Shown here piece after piece: positions 56,901-64,000 of a DNA stretch of 64,000 nucleotides. How positions within the stretch are numbered: position 1 is the first letter of the stretch; every line of letters begins with the position of its first letter. The stretch covers positions 128,022,937-128,086,936 of the forward strand of contig OZ018321.1 of the NCBI GenBank assembly GCA_963969495.1. Reading direction: 5' to 3'. Position numbers and translations under genes: made by a program. Source of the stretch: Ceratothoa steindachneri (taxonomy: Eukaryota; Arthropoda; Malacostraca; Isopoda; Cymothoidae). The notes under the pieces were generated by a model, which was given only the letters and a program-made list of their open reading frames with translations, was not told the DNA's origin and ran no database searches.

Positions 56901-57755
56901 GTCAATTATTAAAAAAAAAATAAAGCAAAAATGGTTATTGTATTTAAGAAGAAAACGACCGACAACGAAAGTAAAAAAAAGATATGCGTAAAATCAGCAG
57001 TTGAAAATTTCGAACGAATTCTGTCCTCAACTTGTATATGGGAAGTAGCTTCCTGGTTTCGAGTCCTATTTTGGCTAAGATTATCAAAGCCTTGAATAAT
57101 TCTGAAGACCTATTTCAGTTGACCACGCAAGCTTCTAGTGTTTAGTTAGAAAAACCGAACTCTTGCGGTTGCTTATGATGGTATGAATGCCTAATTGATG
57201 CGATTAGTTTTGTGGCACTGGGCTGTACCCTTTCCATCCGTTCGAAGTGATTTCGAATGCTGTGAGACAAAAATTGTACTAAAATTCAAAGTGAGGTTGC
57301 AGCACGCTTCTTTGTTTGGGCAGGTAGGTGCATTCAAAATTCCCAAGATGTAATTCATACCTCTAATGCATGGTATTCGTAGGTCTTGGGAAGATTAAAG
57401 ATAGTTAAAGTGTCATGTTGTGAAAGTTACATGTGAGTGTGAAATGCATGATAAAATAATACGGGTACTGATCAGGTATATGGTAGAGAAGTCGAACGGA
57501 GTCTATAAGCTTTAATCTCATGTATGCGCGACCAAGTATTTCTGTAATGAGGGCGAAGAATTTCCAGACAATACTTGAAGAGCATCGTAGAGGTGTACAA
57601 AGGAAAGATCTGATGTCGACGGTCACGTTCCATTGTTTACTCCTCAGAAAGAATTAAAGCGAGAGGAAGTTCTACCAGCAACAAAAACTAGCAAAAGAAA
57701 AAAAAAGTCATGATAAATGTTAAAACTAAAAATACCCCCTCAAAAATGAAGTTTC
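56901..57755. other. Unrecognised sequence
   Basis: One minus-strand frame, 57405-57626, without motif. Confidence 0.4.
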
Positions 57756-57954
57756 ATTGCTTGTATAATTTTGTTACAGGAATAGAATAATTGGAATATT
57801 TTTTTTTTTAATCGAATAATTTGAATAAGTTTTTTACTGTAATCGAAAAATTTGAATATCTTGTTACTGAATTGAATAATTTTATTTTTTTGGATTGTGA
57901 ATCGAATATTTTTTTTAATCATTTTTTTACTGAATCGAATATTTTTGTTACTGA
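57756..57954. repeat. AT-rich satellite, left flank of the RTE-like LINE
   Basis: Degenerate units around TTTTGTTACTGAATCGAATAATTTG, as at 61768-62750. The RTE-like LINE splits one array in two. Confidence 0.88.
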
Positions 57955-57959
57955 AGCAT

Positions 57960-58310
57960 CATCATCATATTAGTTTAGCGTCCGTACTTACCTTATCGTG
58001 GGGCTGAACATTTTATGAGTTTCCTCCACTTATCTCTGTGAATGATGTTCTCTTGATCAATGTCTCATCTTCTCGGGTTTTCTTCGGTCTGCCTCTAAGT
58101 CGTCTTCCTTGCACCTCCATCTCAAAAGCTCTGTTCAATATGTGCCCTTTCTCTCTTCTTCTAACATGGCCATACCATCTCAATCTTTTTCTGCCTATCT
58201 CATCCACAATATCTTCCAATCCAACCATCTGTAGCAGTCTTTCATTTGATATTCTGTCTTCCCACCTGACATGTGTCATATACCTTAACATTGTACAATC
58301 ACTGCTGCGT
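57960..58310 (-). pseudogene. RTE-like LINE C-terminal region
   Basis: The 58291-58013 frame, 92 codons, reads MLRYMTHVRWEDRISNERLL, RKRLRWYGHVRRREKGHILN and RAFEMEVQGRRLRGRPKKTR, the strongly conserved tail of RTE-like ORFs. Intact in itself, with a short 3' tail containing ATGATGATG before the satellite. Confidence 0.92.
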
Positions 58311-58990
58311 AGGAGCTTCTCCAGCGGTTGGGTAAGTATTTTCTTCTTATTTGTGAGTTTAGTATTGTCTCGTAGTCTATTATGTCATACTCTGTGTTGT
58401 TGATGTTTATGTGTAAATTGAAAATGTATTTTCCTCTGAACAGAGTCTAGCGCTTGGGAATCGCCGGTTTTGAGCGACTTTCCCGTGCAATCTGGCAGGG
58501 ATATTAATTCTGCCTCCAGTTCTTCTTAATTCTGGGATGATATCATTGGCCATTGTAGACCAGACCTTTTTGGCAAGTTTCTGGGTTGCGACGTTAATGG
58601 GCTCCAGTTTCTGCCTACGGTGTAGGTCCCTCTGCTGAAGATGTTCTCTTCGTTTGCTTTTTTATGCAGAGGGATGCAGAGCTTCCTCATAGCGGTCTTG
58701 ATGGCCGTTTGAGTCACTACTGCAGGGTAGATGAGCTTAGCCCGGAAAAACGACAGGTATTATTTCCTGATATTCGCCGAGCTAAGATTTCTGAACCTAA
58801 AGAAGCTTAGATATTTCTCTCTCTGCCATATCCTGCCTCTCCTTGTAGTGACTCAAGTATCCGTGGTCGGAGATTTTTAGGCCCAGGATGGTGCTTTCGG
58901 CAGAGTAGCCATATCTCCTCCCATCAATTACAATGAGCCACGTCAATTTGTGGTGCAACGGGGGGATCTTAAATTTCTTCCTGTTTGTCC
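58310..58990 (-). mobile_element. Fragment of another LINE nested in the RTE-like LINE
   Basis: Minus strand reads, in shifting frames, TILGLKISDHGYLSHYKER, QDMAEREISKL, NLSSANIRK, YLSFFRAKLIYPAVV, TAIKTAMRKLCIPLHKKA, ALDSVQRKIHFQ. This is the region after the palm of an I/Jockey-type RT, foreign to the RTE-like ORF. On both sides the RTE ORF can be followed: IAYRGNKWRDLASLLINGHIPL before it and KLLRSSDCTMLRYMTHVRWE after it. So it was inserted or captured. Confidence 0.75.
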
Positions 58991-59173
58991 GGATTTTCCA
59001 TTTACTCTGCTACTAAGTGGGATGTGTCCATTTATAAGAAGACTAGCTAGATCTCTCCATTTGTTCCCCCTATACGCAATTCTTGTCTTAACTGCTCTTT
59101 CACTATATCTATCTCACACCCCCTCTACCATCAATCTGTGTTCCTTAGGCATCTGCCCCTCTCTTTTCTGTAC

Positions 59174-59305
59174 ACATGTAGAGCATACAAATTGGTCCCC
59201 TGCATGTTTGACATCCTGGAGACCAGAGCATCTCTTATGAAACCATAACTTGCAGTCTGTACACAGTACAGAATTTACCCCAACTCCTTTTCTGCAGCAA
59301 CTACA
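59174..59305 (-). pseudogene. C4HC3 (PHD-type) zinc finger in the RTE-like ORF
   Basis: Within the 59413-59114 frame, after KINVEKTKAMITG (RT thumb), the sequence YPCSCCRKGVGVNSVLCTDC, KLWFHKRCSG and FVCSTCVQKR gives Cys and His spaced C-x2-C, x10, C-x2-C, x4, H-x2-C, x14, C-x2-C. That is the C4HC3 pattern of PHD fingers, with the aromatic WFH before the His. It lies between the thumb and the connection (AVKTRIAYRGNKWRDL). Related fingers are known at this place in some RTE-like LINEs of invertebrates, to my knowledge. Function unproven; possibly nucleic-acid or chromatin contact. Confidence 0.8.
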
Positions 59306-59399
59306 TGGATACCTTCCCATATTCCTTCTCTTAGTTGGTTCTTTGCCTGTAATCATGGCCTTGGTTTTCTCCACATTTATTTTCATTCCTCTCGTTCCA

Positions 59400-60510
59400 G
59401 TGGTCTTTTTCATTCCTCAAACCTTTCTGTTGCCTCTTTCGCAGTTTCTGTTGTAATTACTAGATCATCCGCATACATAAGTTCATACAAACCAAAGCCT
59501 TTTATATCACTCCACCGCCTCCTGCATTATAACTATAAATAATAAGGGACTTAGTGTTGAGTCCTGCTGAACCACAACATTTATGGGAAACTCCTGTGAT
59601 ACTCCACCACCCATCTTCACCTTAGAATTTGTCCCTTCATAAAATGCCATCACCTGCGTTATGAGTCTCTCAGGAACCAGCTGTCTTCTCACAGCCCATG
59701 CTATAACCTTCCTAGGAACTCTGTCAAAAGCTTTCTCTAGGTCCACGAAAATCTGGTACAACCTTTTCTTCCCAGAGAATTTTTCCTTTACTTTTTGCAG
59801 AATGAACACAACATCAGTTATGGCCCTCCTAGGCTGAAAACCAAACTGGCACTCGTCTATCTTCATTATTTACCTCAGCCTCTCGTAGGGGACTTTTCCT
59901 ATACCTTCATTCCATGTTCTAGTAATCTTATGCCTCTGTGCTTCCCAGGAACCAAAGAATCCCCCTTCCCTTGATATATTGGAATAGTGTAGCTGGAACT
60001 CCAGTCATCTGGTATCTTCTTTCTTTCTAACACCGTTTCGCATAGGCTTGTAAATTTCTTAATACCAATGTCATCTGTTACTTTGATCAAATCTGCTGAC
60101 AAACCTGATGGTCTTGGTGCCTTATTGTGCTTCATCTTATTCACAGCTCTTGCCATCTCATCTTCCTTTATCTGGTCAATTGGTCCCAGTGCTGCTACTT
60201 CCTAACCTATCTCATGGGGGATGTTTTACATTTAGTAAGGTGTCAAAGTATCTTTTCCATCTTTCATTTACTTCCTCCGGATTGACTATTACATTTCCAT
60301 TTTCATCTTTGATGTATTTGAACCCAATAACATCCTTTCTTTCCCTTTTCATGTGTCTTGCTACCTTGAACTTTTTCTTCCTTCCTTCACTACTATTGAT
60401 GTTGTCGATCTACTCCGTCCATGCTCTTGCTTTTGCCACTGCTACTGCCACCATCCTTGCCCTTGCCTTTTCCTTGTATCTCTCTTTAGCTTCTTACGTC
60501 TCTTGCCTTG
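59400..60510 (-). pseudogene. RTE-like LINE reverse transcriptase
   Basis: The 60156-59899 frame gives MKHNKAPRPSGLSADLIKV, DDWSSSYTIPIYQGKGDSL and GKHRGIRLLEHGMKV (motifs 1-2). The 59866-59507 frame gives ECQFGFQPRRAITDVVFILQ, LYQIFVDLEKAFDRVPRKVI (first catalytic Asp) and QDSTLSPLLFIVIMQEAVE. A MYADDLVITTETAKEATERF block follows with YADD intact at 59464-59475. The family usually has GLRQGSALSP where this has VVQQDSTLSP. Stops or shifts fall near 59870-59900 and 59500. Confidence 0.92.
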
Positions 60511-60789
60511 CCATAACTTAAGTGCCTTACTTCTTCTCAACCACCTCATCCTCGCACATCCACCATTTCTCTCGCCTGTGTTGTATCCTGCCAGTTGTTA
60601 CTTCGCACTATTCCTTTGCTGCTCCTACTATTGATGATTCGATGTTTTCCCAGTCTCCATCGCCTACGCCTTTTCTCACCCTCTGCTGGAAACTCTGTCT
60701 CTTCTGTGGGTCTTTCAATTTCCATATCTTTATCTTACTTTCTCCTTTCCTCTGCCTGTGTGGCATCATTTCTTTCACTAGAATGTAAG

Positions 60790-61620
60790 CTCACAATACC
60801 CTGTGCTGTGTAAGACATTCATCTACGGGGATTACTTTACATTTCTTGGCTCTTCTTCCTGTTCCTCTCAGCAGTATAAAATCAATTTGTGACCTGCCTT
60901 CTTCGCTCTTGTATGTGATATAGTCTTCCTCCTTCTTTTCAAAATAAGTATTTAATATTTTCATGTTTGATTGCTGACACAGCTGTAACAATCTCTCCCC
61001 TTCTGGATTTCTCTCACCCTTACCATATATTCTTGCTACATCTTCATATCCGTCTCTATCTCTGCCAAGTGTCCATTGAAATCACCTGCCAACAACAAGG
61101 AGTTATCCTCATCCTCTTTATTGATCTTATCTGTCAATTTATCATAAAATTCGTTTTTTTTCTTCCTCATTCCTTCCTTGTTGTGGGGCATATACTGATA
61201 TGAGTTGTACCACTTCCTTTTCACACACATCTCGATCTTCATCATTCTATCATTCCATCTCACCACTTCAAACACGTTTTCCACCTACTTCTTCTTCATC
61301 AGTATACCAACTCCATTCACCTTGTTCTTCCCCTTATTCCACTTCTATCTCTCTTCTCCCTCTCCATAAACTATTGTTCTCTCTTCTTTAAATTTCGTTT
61401 CTTGTACGGGATAGATGTCAAAGCCTCTTCTTCCCAGCATTGATACCATCTCTCTACTCCTCCCTGTCACATAACCAAGGTTTACCGTGGCAACTCTAAG
61501 GTTTCCTGACTTTCCAAACCGAGGGATTCTTAGCACGCCCTTTCCATTTAAGGGCTGCAGGGGACTGGGGTCCGCTTCTTCGTTCTCATGACTCATGTTT
61601 GTTTGGTTCGTTTGGCTTGG
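60790..61620 (-). pseudogene. RTE-like LINE endonuclease
   Basis: Begins near MSHENEEADPSPLQPLNGKG (61596), then LRVATVNLGYVTGRSREMVS (the NVRTL-type Asn motif, here NLGYV), IYPVQETKFKEERT (Glu), a gap with frame change, VVRWNDRMMKIEMCV, NSLLLAGDFNGHLAE (Asp/Asn motif, 61100), LLQLCQQSNMKILNTYF, YKSEEGRSQIDFILLR (QIDFIL motif) and KCKVIPVDECLTQHRVL, where the SDH motif of the family has become TQH. Well preserved in order. It nicks the target DNA. Confidence 0.88.
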
Positions 61621-61767
61621 TTTGTACTCCCCCGGATGCCTTTCCTGACGGGAAAAGGGTACATTGGTCTATGGTGCCAAAGGCACCAGTGGGTATCGTT
61701 TCGGATACTCACTGACCGCCACCTCCAGCGAGGCAAGCCACACACGCTGTGCACCCCCAGCGTGGGA
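61621..61767 (-). other. 5' leader of the RTE-like LINE
   Basis: Contains CGTCAGGAAAGGCATCCGGG and GCACCATAGACCAATG on the minus strand; non-coding lead before the ORF. The satellite begins at about 61768. Confidence 0.6.
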
Positions 61768-62760
61768 AATTTTGTTACTGAATCGCATTTTTAAAATCAT
61801 TTTCTTACTGATTCGAAATATTTGAATAATTTTATTTCTGAAATCGAATAATTTGAATAATTTTATTTCTGAAATCGAATAAACTTAATAATTTTGTAAC
61901 TGAAAAGGAATAAATTTTTAATTATTGTGTTACTGATTCGAATAGTTTCAATAAATTTTATTACTGAATCGAATAATTTTTAAACATTTTGTTACTGAAA
62001 TCGAATAATTTTAATACTTTTGTTACTGAAATTGTATAATTTTTAATAATTTTGTTACTGCAATCGAATAATTGGAATAGTTTGGTTAGTTAAGTCGAAT
62101 AGTTTGAATAATTTTATTACTGAATCAAATAATTTTCAATCATTTTATTATTGAAGTCGAAGAATTTGAATACTTTTATTACCTAATCGAATAATTTTTA
62201 ATAATTTTGATACTGAATTGAATAATTTGAGTATTTTTTTCCCTGTAATCGAAACTATTTTAATCATTTTGTAACAAATCGAATAATCTTAATATTAACA
62301 TCCAATAATTTAATTAATTTAGTTGCTTAATCGAAAATTTTGAATACTTCTGTTTTTGAATTGAATAATTTTTAATATTTTTGCTACTGAATCGAATATT
62401 TTTTAAACATTTGAATAAGTTGTTACTGAAATTAAAATTTTAACTATTTTTGTTATTAGAATTGAATAATTTGAAATTGAATAATTCGAATAATTTTGTT
62501 ACATAATCAAATTATTTTTATATTTTTGTTACTAAATCGAATAATTTTTATATTTTTGTTACTCAATCGAATAATTTTTTAAATATTTTGTACCTGGAAT
62601 TGAATAATTTTGTTAGTGAATTGAATAATTTTAAATCATTTTGTTACTGAGTGGAATAATTTGAATAATTTTGTTACTGAATCGAATTTTGAAAAATATT
62701 TTTGATACTAAATCGAATCGTTTTTATTGAGTGAATTGTGTAAAGGTTGTTTAGTGAAGT
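61768..62760. repeat. AT-rich satellite, right flank of the RTE-like LINE
   Basis: About 1 kb of degenerate units, TTGTTACTGAATCGAATAAT with TTTGAATAATTT or TTTTAATAATTT spacers (about 30-36 bp). Same family as 57756-57954. Confidence 0.9.
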
Positions 62761-62857
62761 TTATTAATTTTATCCCGAATTGTTCAAGTCTGGTACAACC
62801 TACTACAAAAAGTAGACAGCGCTAAAGACAGAAATTATGAAAACCAAATTCGGTGAA

Positions 62858-62861
<4 letters not shown>

Positions 62862-62936
<75 letters not shown>
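62862..62936. repeat. (TA)n microsatellite
   Basis: TA repeat, followed by a C7 and A7 run. Confidence 0.97.
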
Positions 62937-62939
<3 letters not shown>

Positions 62940-64000
62940 CCCCAAAAAAACCCTCTTCAAATATTAGATGTATTACAGCCATATTAGCCTAATTCTTAAT
63001 TGGACCTACCATGTATGAGATTTTTTTTCTGGGTCCGTTAGGTGCCCCCAAATTTTTGGTTTGTATGTTTTTTGAAATATGATCTCCACGGAGGAGGGGG
63101 GGGGGGCTGTGAAACCTGAGGGGTGTGATGCTCAGCCACTTCTCTTTTTTAAAGCAGGACCTTGAGAAGTTAAACCTTGAGGAGTGGCGTTCATCAATCT
63201 ACTGTTCTCGAGTTTGAAGCGGACTAGCAAAGAGTTGGTATCACGACGGCTTGTAAGGAGAGAACCTCAAAGAAAGTAGTGAAGTTGGAGGAAGTAAGGA
63301 TGTATGGAAGATATAAAATTGGGGATCCTTCTGCTGGTAATGGGGCGGGAAGGGAAAACTGTGGATATTTGGGCCAGTAGGGCACAAGCCTTTAGATGTC
63401 ATCTGCAGGTACGTAAACGGATATATAAGGGGGGGAAATGGGTGGGGATGAGGCAGTAGAAAGAGAAAGCGGCAGAGAAATTGAAGACGTTAACCGCCCC
63501 CCCCCACCCGGAACCAACCGGATGAACTAGTGTCCCCTTCTCCCGGCCTTGGCCAGGGTTGAATGGACGAAGGCTGGTTGGCGACTAGCCCGCGATAGTA
63601 TTCACAGGCTAAGAAAATAGGCTAAAAGGCGCTTGGAAAAAAAGTGATTTTTAAGGGAAAAATGGATGTGTCTAGAAGGAATCAAGCCTAGTCTAGACTG
63701 CCGGGTCCACTGGGGCCGGAAGGGTACGCAGCTCCTCTTGGTGCCAAATATGACATTCTACATGGGCCCTCCGCTTGTGGGGTGGCGTTCATCAAGGTTC
63801 TCTTTTATCTCCTCTCCTATTTTATTCTAACTATGTTTACTGGAACATCAATCAGGGAATTGTTTATTTGATAATGTTTAATGGCATCTTGCACCCTTTG
63901 TTGGGTCCAAGCAGGCGTGGATAAGATAGTTCGAAATTTAAAAGAGGGTAAAAAGACGACCCGAGAGAATAACAGTTTTACTCGGAGAACTGGGGCGGGA
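62940..64000. other. Unrecognised sequence
   Basis: Moderately GC-rich with G and C homopolymer runs. A short word, GTGGCGTTCATCAA, occurs at about 63185 and 63784. No coding motif seen. Confidence 0.4.

Larger units (their letters stand above)
57955..61767 (-). mobile_element. RTE-like LINE with PHD-type finger, near full length
   Basis: Minus strand from 61767: leader, ORF with endonuclease (61600-60790), linker, RT (60510-59400), a C4HC3 finger (59305-59174), connection (to about 58990), a nested foreign LINE piece (58990-58310), the C-terminal region (58290-58013) and a 3' end in ATGATGATG. TTTTGTTACTGAA lies on both sides, though the host satellite repeats that word. Single ORF, APE endonuclease, no RNase H and a short trinucleotide tail fit the RTE group. 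Frame breaks occur in the linker, near 59870-59900 and at 59413-59460. Confidence 0.9.

Noticed and set aside
60108..60813. Ser/Leu-rich plus-strand frames
   Set aside because: Shadows of the minus-strand RTE-like ORF.

Overview
The window looks like a stretch of repeat-choked eukaryotic DNA from an arthropod, most likely a large-genome crustacean. The evidence is the density and type of retroelements (I/Jockey-group, CR1-like and RTE-like LINEs, Penelope-like elements, a Gmr1-like Ty3/Gypsy element), mariner/Tc1 transposons, long (TA)n microsatellites, and TTAGG-type arrays, which is the arthropod telomere motif. The organism is inferred; no host gene could be recognised. Nearly every long open frame is transposon-derived, a translated tandem repeat, or the shadow of a decayed element.

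Layout. 1-5860: LINE family A on the minus strand (5' region, ORF1, endonuclease, start of RT), split by a solo LTR at 659-2700 with a 5-bp target duplication. 6361-11290: a GC-rich, RNase H-bearing I-group LINE on the plus strand, with few breaks. 11713-15265: CR1-like LINEs in both orientations, one with its middle missing and a matching piece inverted upstream. 15940-19985: a nest of Penelope-like fragments with pseudo-LTRs, hammerhead-like cores, palindromes and a GIY-YIG endonuclease, plus a ~125-bp tandem repeat element. 20061-25695: a Gmr1-like Ty3/Gypsy element on the minus strand, integrase before RT, between two LTRs of the same family as the solo LTR, inserted in a (TA)n tract. 26690-29266: a decayed unit flanked by direct repeats. 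29273-34345: LINE family A relative and a second decayed RT. 35252-37985: two minisatellite arrays. 38960-40083: a decayed Tc1-like transposon. 41434-42042: second array of the ~125-bp family. 43600-52740: sparse, AT-rich DNA with LINE remnants and a foldback element carrying TTAGG arrays in opposite orientation. 53646-54581: a mariner element deleted for its catalytic centre. 55613-56900: Penelope pseudo-LTR piece and a Tc1-like element. 57955-61767: an RTE-like LINE with a PHD-type zinc finger, itself holding a piece of another LINE and inserted in an AT-rich satellite. 62862-64000: (TA)n and unrecognised DNA.

The history is one of nested insertion: LTRs inside LINEs, a LINE piece inside an RTE, an RTE inside a satellite, and many element ends abutting (TA)n tracts. 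The most interesting signals are the integrase-before-RT Gypsy element, its hairpin-rich expandable LTR minisatellite, the Penelope pseudo-LTRs with hammerhead-like cores, the C4HC3 finger in the RTE, and the TTAGG foldback. Coordinates of decayed element ends are approximate unless a target duplication or terminal repeat is cited.
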